64,000 bases of DNA from contig NZ_CP032382.1 of NCBI RefSeq assembly GCF_003589925.1, positions 868,001 through 932,000 on the forward strand, given 5' to 3'. Numbering within the stretch: position 1 is the stretch's first letter; every line of letters begins with the position of its first letter. Positions 8,678 through 16,713 of this stretch are shown piece by piece. The notes under the pieces are model-generated. The model was not told the origin of the DNA. It ran no database searches and saw only the letters and a program-made list of their open reading frames with translations. The position numbers were made by a program, and so were the translations under genes. Source of the stretch: Chryseolinea soli. GTDB taxonomy: Bacteria; Bacteroidota; Bacteroidia; Cytophagales; Cyclobacteriaceae.

Positions 8678-9223
8678 TTACGATTTATTGTTAGGTTTGA
8701 ATGAAAAATTTAGCGTCACTTCTACTTGCTCGGCGATGTTTTGCCACAGCAACTTGGGGATCTCTATTTTGTAATCTTCCAACTTGACCACAAAGACGGC
8801 GTTCATGAGCAGGCCGTCGCCTTGTTTTGTAATGGTGCCCGGTATCTCCACCGTTTGCGTCACGCCGTGTATGGTGAGCTTTCCCTTGGCGACCGCCTTT
8901 TGCTCGCCCGTGGTATTGGGGTCGTAGCCCGTGATCTTTCCCTGGAATGTGGAACGCGGATATTTCTCCGTTTCCATATATTTTTCATTGAAGTGTTCTT
9001 GCATCAGCGACTTCGCGAATTGAAATTCATTGACCGGCACCACAAAAGCGATGTCGCCGGTACCCGCATCGAACAAGCCTGAAGTCTTCAGGTTGGTAGC
9101 CTTGATGTCTTCGATGGTGGCATGCGAATAGAACACTACGGAAGTTTTTTCTGTCGTGAATTTTTGCGCGTGTACCGGTATCCAATACGCGGCGAGTAAA
9201 ATGATGACGAAACTTTTGTGCAT
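8678..9223 (-). CDS. YceI family periplasmic lipid-binding protein (operon copy)
   Basis: A 181-residue protein with signal peptide (cleavage near residue 19, VHAQ). It has the YceI lipocalin-like features: VVFYSHATIEDIKATN, FQFAKSLMQEHFNEKYMETEKYPRSTF across two segments, and GKLTIHGVTQTVEIPG. YceI proteins bind isoprenoid or fatty-acid-like ligands in the periplasm. It differs from the second YceI at 46959 in having the longer EHFNEKYMETEKYP block. It lies third from the end of the ECF operon, between the cytochrome-like lipoprotein and DUF5777. Confidence 0.88.
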   Translation of the reverse strand: MHKSFVIILLAAYWIPVHAQKFTTEKTSVVFYSHATIEDIKATNLKTSGLFDAGTGDIAFVVPVNEFQFAKSLMQEHFNEKYMETEKYPRSTFQGKITGYDPNTTGEQKAVAKGKLTIHGVTQTVEIPGTITKQGDGLLMNAVFVVKLEDYKIEIPKLLWQNIAEQVEVTLNFSFKPNNKS

Positions 9224-9305
9224 GGTTACTGGGGTTATTTTTTGAACATAAGATTCCCGTGCACCTCTTTTTGAGATGCTGATTACTTCCGCCTCTTGAT
9301 GATGA

Positions 9306-10121
9306 TTAATTGTCCTTCACACCGTCGTCCACCCAACAAGCGATCTTGTTGATCTGCTCCTGCGTGATCGATCTCCCGTCGGGTGGCATTGCCCTGCTAC
9401 CCGTGCGCGCTTTGATCAGGCTCGCATTGTTCATCACGCTGCCCAAATCCGATAAGTTAGGGCTTTGTGAACCGCTTACGTGACAACCCGATATCGCGCA
9501 GTTTGCTTCCAATATCGGCTTGATGTCGGCGCTCCAACTCACGCCGGTTTGCCCGCGGCCAACGCTGGCGCTAAGCGAAAGGGAGCAGTCTTCCGAATCT
9601 TTTACGACAATGGTGTACAAACCGTGTTCCAATCCGGTGAACACATTGTTGTCGCCAAAACTTCCTGTTCCCAATTTATATTGAAACGGACCATGCGAGC
9701 CCGTGGCCGTTACCGACAAGGTGCCGTTGCCACTAAGACACTCGTTATCCTCCTGGCCGGTATAGGTTGCGGCCAGATCGCTGGAAGCCACTGTCAACAC
9801 CGCGGTTGACTCACTTCCGCAGCCGTTTACGTCACTGACACTGAGCGTAAACGAGCCGCCATTCAACTGCGTGAATGTGCCCGTGCTCTGCCATTCGCCA
9901 TCGTTGATCTTGAATTGATACGGCGGCTTCCCGCCTGTGGCAGAGACGGTGATGTCGCCATCCAGGGTGTTGCAACCCGTGGGGTCCGTTTTGGCATCGA
10001 TCGCAATGACCGGGTGATTGGTCTCACAATTCACCAAGTCCGCATCCGTGCGATAGGTACATCCGGCAAACGCCAGCAAAAGGAATAGCAAATAAGGATG
10101 AGGGTCCTTTCTTAAAATCAT
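9306..10121 (-). CDS. Lipoprotein with SprB-like repeats and a cytochrome c-like C-terminus
   Basis: A 271-residue lipoprotein. The start is set at the ATG at 10121 (MILRKDPHPY); a longer TTG-start form would overlap the upstream gene. The lipobox ends at Cys21 (LLLAFAGC). Two SprB/PKD-like repeats follow, each with a GxGPFQYKLG- or GGKPPYQFKI-type core and a F(T)xLxxG(S/L)(F/Y)(T)(L/I)xVxD end. The last 75 residues look like a class I cytochrome domain of the type used in Bacteroidota surface proteins: ANCAISGCH, then RAMPPDGRSIT with a candidate axial Met, then IACWVDDG. The heme motif is C-x4-C-H instead of C-x2-C-H. It starts 10 bp after the anti-sigma gene, so the two are probably co-transcribed. 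Likely surface-exposed or outer-membrane attached. Confidence 0.8.
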   Translation of the reverse strand: MILRKDPHPYLLFLLLAFAGCTYRTDADLVNCETNHPVIAIDAKTDPTGCNTLDGDITVSATGGKPPYQFKINDGEWQSTGTFTQLNGGSFTLSVSDVNGCGSESTAVLTVASSDLAATYTGQEDNECLSGNGTLSVTATGSHGPFQYKLGTGSFGDNNVFTGLEHGLYTIVVKDSEDCSLSLSASVGRGQTGVSWSADIKPILEANCAISGCHVSGSQSPNLSDLGSVMNNASLIKARTGSRAMPPDGRSITQEQINKIACWVDDGVKDN

Positions 10122-10131
10122 AAAACGCAGA

Positions 10132-12084
10132 TTATTTACCAAGCTTATACTTTAATGAGAAAAACACACCGGTGCTCACCAGGTTCACTTTGCCTTCGCC
10201 TACGCCAGACATCGGTGCTTTCAGGAAGGGTTCGGCCTGCACAAAAAAATGTTCACCGATACGGCGCTGTACGCCGATGGAGATGTTTAGCATGCTGAAC
10301 CATTCGTTGTTCTTATGAGAAAAATTTTCTTCGTATTGGTAGTCTTGGTGGTTAGCCCATACGGTATACACATATTTTTCCTTCAGCATGAGATAGGAAG
10401 AAGAACCCAACGTCACAAAGAGATTGGTCTTCGACTCCGGGAAAATGTAGTAGGTCACGTTGATGGGAATATCCAACACCCTGCAATCGCCATCGAGCGA
10501 GCTGGCTTTGGCCGTCCAGCCCCCAGAGCTGTAGGACTTGTCGGGGTCTTTCGAATCATACAATTTCTTGGAATAAATCGCGCCGGTACTCACGGAAAAA
10601 TGCCTCGATAAACTATACTCTCCCAACAATCCTATGTTAATCCCCGGTTTGCCTGGCGAGGTATAGTTGATCGAACTAAAGTCGGGCGACACAAGCAACT
10701 TAACAAACCATGAATGCGAAGCTGCCTGTTTTTCATTTTTCCAATCCTTTTGAACAGTGCCCGAATCAGTAGCCGCTTGAACCGGCGCGATATTCTTTTC
10801 AGCTTGTTGTGTCGAGTCCTTCGCAGCAGGTCCGGCAGGGTCGGCCGGATGTGTGGTCAGGTTCGGCGTTGCTGAAGTTCCTTCATTGCCGCTCGTTTTG
10901 CTTTCGCTCGATACGGCAGTGCCCGGGGAGCCATCTTTTTTCGTTTCTTGAATTCCTTCTAAAATAATGGGAGGCGACTGCGGTTTAACCTGCGACTGCG
11001 ATTGTCCGTCATTCATCAAAATTATCTCCCCATTTGCGGATGACGGCAACCGATCATCGCCTGCTGCCGCAGCCTCTCCCATAATGTTTTGTTCTTTACT
11101 AGCGGTTTTATCTGAAGTCAATGTTTTATCTGTATTCTCTTTGTCGCCGGCCACGTTGTTTTCATTCGCGGTGCCCGGTTCCGATTTTATTGTCTGCGTT
11201 GCTCCATCCTTTGCCGTGGCTGACCCTGCCGTTTGCAAACCTGCAGATTGTTTTCCCACTCCAGGCACGGCCTGGTGCTGCCCCTGATCAACCGGTGACT
11301 TATTCGAAATGTTTTTGTTCGCTTTCTCAGAAATGATCACTCTCGCTTTCATCGATTGCTCATTCGTCGTTGCCGCTTTGCTCGACCCCACGTTATCCGG
11401 ATCCAAGCCTTCCTTTGCACCACCCGTCGACGAACCATCTTGCCCGGGAGCTGCGGATGTCAATGCATGCTTTGCTGCTCCACTTTTCTTTACCGAGGCC
11501 ACAGGTCGATTTTTTGCAGCAACCGAAATCTTCTTTTTACCGGTCTGATCTTTTCTCACCGTGGCGGCTTCCGTCTTTGCCGGCTCATCTTTTCGGGAAG
11601 CGGAGACATGCTCCTTAACAGACTGATCTTTTCCGGAAGCGGTGACATCCTCAACAGACTGATCTTTTTTTTCTAAAGCAGGAAATTCTTTCTTAAGCGA
11701 CTGACCTTTTCCGGGAGCGGTCGCCTCTTCCTTAAGGGACTGGTTGTCTTCCGAAGCGGAGGTCATATCCGTCACCGATAGATCTTTCTCCGATACGGAA
11801 GCATCTTTCGTCTTCGTTTGATCATTCAACTCCGTCGGCGCAGAGGATTCCAACACCGATGCCGTTTGTGTCTTGTCTTTTCCATTGAATTGCGGCCACA
11901 ATGTTGAGATGACCAACAGGGCTACTACGGTATACAGTGTCTTGCTTCGCGACAGCGCAGCCTTATCGTCCTGGTCCAGTCGCTTGGCCATATCCTCCCA
12001 ATCCTTCGGATCAAACTCCGGCTCATTCCGGTCGGCGGCGTCCCGGAAGATTTTGTCGAGCTCGTTATCTGTGACCTTACGCAT
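10132..12084 (-). CDS. Anti-sigma factor fused to an outer-membrane barrel (Dma-like)
   Basis: A 650-residue protein with three parts. Residues 1-47 are a cytoplasmic anti-sigma-type helix region (LDKIFRDAADRNEPEFDPKDW is split here: LDKIFRDAADRN, then EFDPKDWEDMAKRLD). Residues 48-64 form the only transmembrane helix. Residues 65-457 are a long, disordered, Lys/Ser/Ala/Gln-rich linker that includes seven exact 13-residue repeats (98-188). Residues 458-650 are an eight-strand-like outer-membrane barrel of the PorT/OmpA-like type, ending in FFSLKYKLGK. The protein should therefore cross both membranes and touch the sigma factor encoded just upstream (8-bp gene overlap). This is the layout of the dual membrane-spanning anti-sigma factors (Dma) described in Bacteroides, where loss of the factor changes outer-membrane vesicle formation. 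Assignment rests on architecture; sequence similarity to known Dma proteins was not tested. Confidence 0.8.
   Translation of the reverse strand: MRKVTDNELDKIFRDAADRNEPEFDPKDWEDMAKRLDQDDKAALSRSKTLYTVVALLVISTLWPQFNGKDKTQTASVLESSAPTELNDQTKTKDASVSEKDLSVTDMTSASEDNQSLKEEATAPGKGQSLKKEFPALEKKDQSVEDVTASGKDQSVKEHVSASRKDEPAKTEAATVRKDQTGKKKISVAAKNRPVASVKKSGAAKHALTSAAPGQDGSSTGGAKEGLDPDNVGSSKAATTNEQSMKARVIISEKANKNISNKSPVDQGQHQAVPGVGKQSAGLQTAGSATAKDGATQTIKSEPGTANENNVAGDKENTDKTLTSDKTASKEQNIMGEAAAAGDDRLPSSANGEIILMNDGQSQSQVKPQSPPIILEGIQETKKDGSPGTAVSSESKTSGNEGTSATPNLTTHPADPAGPAAKDSTQQAEKNIAPVQAATDSGTVQKDWKNEKQAASHSWFVKLLVSPDFSSINYTSPGKPGINIGLLGEYSLSRHFSVSTGAIYSKKLYDSKDPDKSYSSGGWTAKASSLDGDCRVLDIPINVTYYIFPESKTNLFVTLGSSSYLMLKEKYVYTVWANHQDYQYEENFSHKNNEWFSMLNISIGVQRRIGEHFFVQAEPFLKAPMSGVGEGKVNLVSTGVFFSLKYKLGK
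11521..11793 (-). repeat. Seven in-frame 39-bp tandem repeats in the Dma-like linker
   Basis: Residues 98-188 divide exactly into seven 13-residue units with the loose consensus S-x-K-D-Q-S-V-K-E-x-x-x-A (examples SGKDQSVKEHVSA and SEDNQSLKEEATA). The 273 bp equal 7 x 39 with no frame change. Units are diverged, so the expansion is not recent. They lie in the presumed periplasmic linker and would set its length. Confidence 0.85.
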
Positions 12085-12697
12085 ACCGCTTGATATTATT
12101 TTTTTTAAAAGCTGCCTTCAGATGTTCCCGTGCTTTAAACAAGTTGGACTTGGATGTGCCTACGGAGATATCTAGGCGGCTGGCAATCTCTTCGTGCGAA
12201 TAGCCATCGATGACAAACAGGTTGAAGACAGCGCGGTAGGCCGGTGCCAGTTGCTGGACCATGCCGATGAGTTCTTCGTGTGAAAGGTCGCCGATAGCAT
12301 CGCTTTCGTGGGAAGGCATCCAGGCAATGGCCTGGTCGCCATCCTCCAATTTATAGTGCTTACTGTTTTTGCGATAATGGTCGATGGCGGAGTTGATCAT
12401 GATCTTTCGCAACCATGATTTGAAAGAACTCTTCTCGTCGCGGAGCCCAAGCCGGGTGAACACTTTCATAAATCCGTCATTCAAAATTTCCCTCGATTCC
12501 TCTCTCGTCTTCGAATAGCGCAAGCACACACTCATCGCATACCCATAGTAATGCTGATAAAGCATCTTCTGAGCTTCCCGGTTGCCACGCATGCAACCAT
12601 CGATGATGGTGGTTAGCTGTGAAGGATCTTCCAAGGGTTTCTTATTTTGTTTGCCAAGACGGAGCCCCTTTGCAAAAGGTTGCCTGGATTTTGACAC
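12077..12697 (-). CDS. ECF-family RNA polymerase sigma factor
   Basis: A 206-residue ECF sigma factor of the Bacteroidota type. Region 2 is visible as MLYQHYYGYAMSVCLRY to FKSWLRKIMINSAIDHYRK, and region 4 as VFNLFVIDGYSHEEIASRLD followed by the helix-turn-helix SVGTSKSNLFKAREHLK. The start at 12697 is a GTG; the region before residue 25 is poorly conserved, so the true start may lie a little further in. Its end overlaps the Dma-like anti-sigma gene by 8 bp, which strongly suggests a matched sigma/anti-sigma pair. It is first in a six-gene operon and probably controls it. Confidence 0.88.
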   Translation of the reverse strand: MSKSRQPFAKGLRLGKQNKKPLEDPSQLTTIIDGCMRGNREAQKMLYQHYYGYAMSVCLRYSKTREESREILNDGFMKVFTRLGLRDEKSSFKSWLRKIMINSAIDHYRKNSKHYKLEDGDQAIAWMPSHESDAIGDLSHEELIGMVQQLAPAYRAVFNLFVIDGYSHEEIASRLDISVGTSKSNLFKAREHLKAAFKKNNIKRYA

Positions 12698-12869
12698 TTA
12701 ATTTGCGTCTCCACGAATTTACGAAAGAACCGCGGGTGTATCGCTAAAAAGGTAACACTCACGCGCCCGATAAACACTTCAATACCAACTGTTGACATGT
12801 CACTTTTCCGTTTACAAGCCAAGGGGCTGAACTGGGTTGACGCGGTTTAAAAAATCGCTGGCTTTGGGG

Positions 12870-14141
12870 TTAGCCCGTGGTTTCCACCGAACGCTCCTTC
12901 AACTGTTCGATCTTCATCTTGTCTTTGGGCTTCAATTCGCGCTTTCGCAGAAATGGCATAAAGAGCAGGGCGATAAGGATCGTGACGACACCCTGAACAA
13001 GCATGGCGTTGGCCGCCGCGATGTAGTGCGACAGTGCACCCAACAGCAAACTCCCAATCGGCTGCATTCCAAAAAATGCCATGGCATAATAGCTGATCAC
13101 CCGCCCCCGCATCGCCGGCGTCACCGTGAGTTGGATGAGCGTGTTGCTGATGGTGGTCTGCGACATCATCCCAAACCCGGCGATGACCAGGAAGAACAAC
13201 GCCACGGGCAAATAGGTCATGTGCGAAAAGGCAAAGAGCCCCACACCAAACAGGATCGTGTTCACAAACAAGATCTTCTTGAGATCGGTGCCGGCTCTCA
13301 GCGAGGCCAGGAAAATGGCACCGCCAATCGCACCCAGTCCTACAAAACTATTCAGGTAGCCAAAAGTGGACGCGCTGCCGTGGAATATTTCACGCGCATA
13401 TACCGGCAGCAGCGTAACATAAGGCAACGCCAACAGGCTGATGAGCGCAAGCATGATCATCACCTTGCCGATGGCCGGCGTGTCGCGCAGATAGATGAAC
13501 CCATTCTTCATGTCGGCAAACGCAGTGTTCACCCGCTCCGATCGTTTGTAGGGTGGCAGCTTCATGAACAGCAGGGAAGTGATCACCGCCAGGAAGCTGA
13601 ACGCATTGATGAGAAAACAAACCTGTGCCCCAAATTTCTCCAATACGATCCCCGAAAGGGCCGGGCCGATGAGGCGTGCCAGGTGCACCATAGAGGAATT
13701 GAGGGCGATCGCGTTGGGTACATAGTCTTTGTGGTCCACCATATCGTAGACCATCGCCTGCCGCGCCGGCACATCGAATGCATTGATAACACCCAGCACC
13801 ACGCTCAGCGTAAGGATCTGCCAAACGGCATAGTGCTCCGATAGCACGAGGGCAGTGAGCAACAACGCCTGCACCAAAGACGCCACCTGTGTTAACAGCA
13901 GCACCCTGTACCGGTTATACCGATCGGACACCACTCCACCCAAGACCGACAACAGGAACGAAGGAAACTGTGCGGCAAAGACCGCGGCGCCCAGCATAAA
14001 TGACGAGCCTGTTTTCTCATAGACCAGCCAATAGACTGCCGTTCGTTGCATCCAGGTGCCGATCAACGAAACGGATTGTCCCGAAAAATACAACCGGTAG
14101 TTGCGACTTTGAAACGGTTTTAAAATTTGAAGCTTTGCCAT
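12870..14141 (-). CDS. MFS transporter, EntS-like (MFS_3)
   Basis: A 423-residue major facilitator with 12 expected membrane helices. The loop 2-3 signature is GGVVSDRYNRYRVLL, and the QTTISNTLIQLTVTPAMRGRV segment is typical of the MFS_3 group, which includes the enterobactin exporter EntS and macrolide efflux proteins. It starts with SRNYRLYFSGQSVSLIGTWMQ, the group's usual N-terminus. Substrate unknown; no siderophore or resistance genes lie beside it. The C-terminus is a short charged tail (KPKDKMKIEQLKERSVETTG). Confidence 0.87.
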   Translation of the reverse strand: MAKLQILKPFQSRNYRLYFSGQSVSLIGTWMQRTAVYWLVYEKTGSSFMLGAAVFAAQFPSFLLSVLGGVVSDRYNRYRVLLLTQVASLVQALLLTALVLSEHYAVWQILTLSVVLGVINAFDVPARQAMVYDMVDHKDYVPNAIALNSSMVHLARLIGPALSGIVLEKFGAQVCFLINAFSFLAVITSLLFMKLPPYKRSERVNTAFADMKNGFIYLRDTPAIGKVMIMLALISLLALPYVTLLPVYAREIFHGSASTFGYLNSFVGLGAIGGAIFLASLRAGTDLKKILFVNTILFGVGLFAFSHMTYLPVALFFLVIAGFGMMSQTTISNTLIQLTVTPAMRGRVISYYAMAFFGMQPIGSLLLGALSHYIAAANAMLVQGVVTILIALLFMPFLRKRELKPKDKMKIEQLKERSVETTG

Positions 14142-14361
14142 GATGCGAGAATGGAATCAGCGTACGCAGATGCGCCGGATCACGACTTAAAAGTACGGGT
14201 AAACTCCGAATTCCTTCTCGAATTTAAAATGAGAAGCTGTTTCAGCATGTGAATGCCGGAAGCCGACCATCTAACGGTGTCTCTAGCATCTCCGCATACC
14301 ATACGGACTTAAAAATTGTTTAAAAAGCGATGACGCCGTATAACACGATATGTCTCTCTGT

Positions 14362-15111
14362 TCAGGATGAGCTTTCGGCAAATTTCATTTTAGCATTCTG
14401 AATTTGCTCCTGTATTTTATGACCACAACTTTTATTGTTATCGGACGATCGATCGGAGAAATAGATCTGCATATCGCCAAGGGTGTCATAGAGTTGGGAA
14501 GACTGTGTCGCGACGGGTTGCAACGGAATATCGAATTCCAGATTTCGCATGAAGTAGTCGTCGCGGTGGTCGATGGACCTGGCATTCCAATGATTGATTT
14601 GTTTGAGGTGAATGCGCTCGTCTTCCAAAACGATCTCACTGTAATATCCCGGCCGGTAGTCATCTCCGGCGCTGCAATGTTGCGCCTGCAGGGCGATGGT
14701 GTCGGCAAGGGCGAGGTATTGCATCACACGGTCGGTATAGAAAACGTCGCGCTTTTCGGTGCCCCATAAAAATCCACCCGGTGGCTTGGTGTGTTGTATG
14801 AATTGAATAATTTCAGGTTCGCGGTCACGTTTTTCGCAATACAAACCGGTGTGCTCCAATTTATTTCCGCTTATTTCGAATGTCACTTGCAGATACAGTG
14901 CCGGTGAATGCCCTTCCTGCTTTGGCAATTTTTTATCGATGAATAATTTCAATTTCAGAACATCGTAACTCAATGTGATCATTTTGTGAAAAGCATCCGC
15001 CGGGTCGCCCGACTGTGCATGATGTTTCATCTCCATGAGTTCGATCGTCGTCAACAACGTTCGTACTTCCTGCAAGGCGCTTAACAGGTCGATGGTTTTT
15101 TGTCCGCTCAT
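14362..15111 (-). CDS. Hypothetical protein linked to the Na+/H+ antiporter
   Basis: A 249-residue soluble protein with no signal peptide or membrane segment and no family I recognise. The N-terminal 60 residues are helical (LLSALQEVRTLLTTIELMEM), the middle is mixed alpha/beta, and the last 20 residues form a charged helix. It starts 21 bp after the end of the antiporter gene on the same strand, so the two are likely one transcript. A regulatory role for the antiporter is possible but is not shown by the sequence. Confidence 0.65.
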   Translation of the reverse strand: MSGQKTIDLLSALQEVRTLLTTIELMEMKHHAQSGDPADAFHKMITLSYDVLKLKLFIDKKLPKQEGHSPALYLQVTFEISGNKLEHTGLYCEKRDREPEIIQFIQHTKPPGGFLWGTEKRDVFYTDRVMQYLALADTIALQAQHCSAGDDYRPGYYSEIVLEDERIHLKQINHWNARSIDHRDDYFMRNLEFDIPLQPVATQSSQLYDTLGDMQIYFSDRSSDNNKSCGHKIQEQIQNAKMKFAESSS

Positions 15112-15132
15112 AAATGCGTCATCCTGTTTCTA

Positions 15133-16713
15133 TTACTCTTCACCGTCAAAACGGGAGCGCAGTTTTTCTTCTTCGAGGTCCAGCAGGTTCTGATGCCTTC
15201 TCACAACACTTTCGTCGGTATCATTCCCCTTGTTCAACTCGTCCAATAGAGTTCTTTGTTTTTCCAACAAATTGAGATAGATCTGCCGGTAGTCTTCTTG
15301 CTCTGCATTGTCGCAGTGAAATTTGTCGCTTTCGAAGCGGGTCTTCAGATGCTGCAGGTGGCGGTTTGTCTTCAATTTTTCAGCATGGTCCGTATTCAGA
15401 ATGAGCAGACTTTTCTCGGCCAGCTTTTCGCGTAGGGATTGCTCTTGCAACGGTATGGGCAAAGGATGGTCGGGGTCCTCCATGTTCACCCAACGGATCA
15501 CCAGCGGCAGCGTCAATCCCTGGATGACGAGGGTGAGCAAAATAACCGTAAAGGTGATGAACAGGATCAGGTTGCGTTGCGGAAACACGGATCCATCGGT
15601 CAGATGGATCGGGATGGACAGTGCCGCCGCCAGCGACACCACACCCCGCATGCCGGCCCAGCCCAAAATGAACGGCCCCCGCCAGCCCGGCCGGTTGTCG
15701 GCCGTAGCAATATAGCGGCTGATGAAGACCGTGAAAACCGACGCCCCAAACGTGCTGAGCAAACGCGTGATGATGAGCACCACCGAAATGAGCACACCAT
15801 AACCGATGGCGGCGGCGATACTGGTAGAACCTAACTCGTTAACAATGGTTGGTAACTCGAGTCCGATGAGCATAAAGACCAACCCGTTTAGCGCAAAGCC
15901 CAAAGTGGACCAGACGTTACTTCCCCGCAAGCGACTTCGGTAGCTCAGGAACATATGACTTCGCATGGACAGAAACAATCCACCGCTCACGACAGCCAGC
16001 ACCCCGGAGAAATGAAAAGATTCCGCCGTCACATACATCATGTAGGGCGCGGTGAGGGTCAACACAATGTCGATGTTCACTGTGGTGGGCAACCACCGGT
16101 GAATGGCGTAATAGATCAGCGCGATGCCAATGCCGACCAGGATCCCCATCACGATGACAATGACAAAGCTCATGGCCGCCTCATAAAAAATGAAATGCCC
16201 CGTATCGACAGCGATCAACGCAAAGCGAAACACGATCAAGCTGGACGCATCGTTCAACAGGCTCTCTCCTTCCACGATAGACGTCACGCGCTGAGGAACT
16301 TTCACATATTTTAACACCGACGTGGCCGACACCGCATCGGGTGGCGACACAATGCCGCCCAGCAAGAATCCCAGCGCCAGCGTGAACCCGGGAAGGACAG
16401 CGCTCGACACGATCGCCACTACAAACGAAGTGACAATGACGATCAAAAATGCAAAGCTCGACACCACCCGCCGCCAACGCCAAAGTTCTTTCCACGAGGT
16501 AGCCCACGCCGCTTCGTACAGGAGCGGGGGCAGGAAAATGACAAAGATCAGTTCGGGATTGATGCTGATGAGGGGAATGCCTGGGATGACGCTCAACAAC
16601 AGACCGCCGAGCACCAGGACAATGGGATAGGCGATCTTTAATTTTTGCGCCAGCATCACTAGCAGCAAGATGGCCAGGATGAGAAAGAGGTATACAATGA
16701 AGGATTCCAGCAT
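15133..16713 (-). CDS. Na+/H+ antiporter, CPA1 family
   Basis: A 526-residue CPA1 antiporter (NhaP/YjcE type). About 12 membrane helices occupy residues 5-410. The ion-binding signatures are SPPDAVSATS (Asp126) and EGESLLNDASSLI (Asn154-Asp155, the ND pair of electroneutral exchangers). AGMRGVVSLAAALSIP is the conserved helix 11 region. The remaining 120 residues form a hydrophilic, charged cytoplasmic tail. The family swaps Na+ or K+ for protons across the inner membrane for pH and salt balance. Confidence 0.9.
   Translation of the reverse strand: MLESFIVYLFLILAILLLVMLAQKLKIAYPIVLVLGGLLLSVIPGIPLISINPELIFVIFLPPLLYEAAWATSWKELWRWRRVVSSFAFLIVIVTSFVVAIVSSAVLPGFTLALGFLLGGIVSPPDAVSATSVLKYVKVPQRVTSIVEGESLLNDASSLIVFRFALIAVDTGHFIFYEAAMSFVIVIVMGILVGIGIALIYYAIHRWLPTTVNIDIVLTLTAPYMMYVTAESFHFSGVLAVVSGGLFLSMRSHMFLSYRSRLRGSNVWSTLGFALNGLVFMLIGLELPTIVNELGSTSIAAAIGYGVLISVVLIITRLLSTFGASVFTVFISRYIATADNRPGWRGPFILGWAGMRGVVSLAAALSIPIHLTDGSVFPQRNLILFITFTVILLTLVIQGLTLPLVIRWVNMEDPDHPLPIPLQEQSLREKLAEKSLLILNTDHAEKLKTNRHLQHLKTRFESDKFHCDNAEQEDYRQIYLNLLEKQRTLLDELNKGNDTDESVVRRHQNLLDLEEEKLRSRFDGEE

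Noticed and set aside
11521..11793. Regular repeats that at first suggested a CRISPR array
   Set aside because: The unit is 39 bp without unique spacers, diverges between copies and stays in frame in a protein-coding gene.
9306..12697. FecI/FecR-type iron-uptake regulation
   Set aside because: The anti-sigma protein has no FecR domain but a long linker and barrel, and there is no TonB-dependent SusC/FecA-like receptor in the operon.
12793..12802. Palindrome TGACATGTCA upstream of the ECF sigma gene as an operator
   Set aside because: It is only 10 bp, about 100 bp from the start codon, and no matching site or -7 box supports it.
12837..13844. A 335-codon open frame on the plus strand
   Set aside because: Antisense to the MFS transporter; extreme His/Arg/Gln content and no domain.
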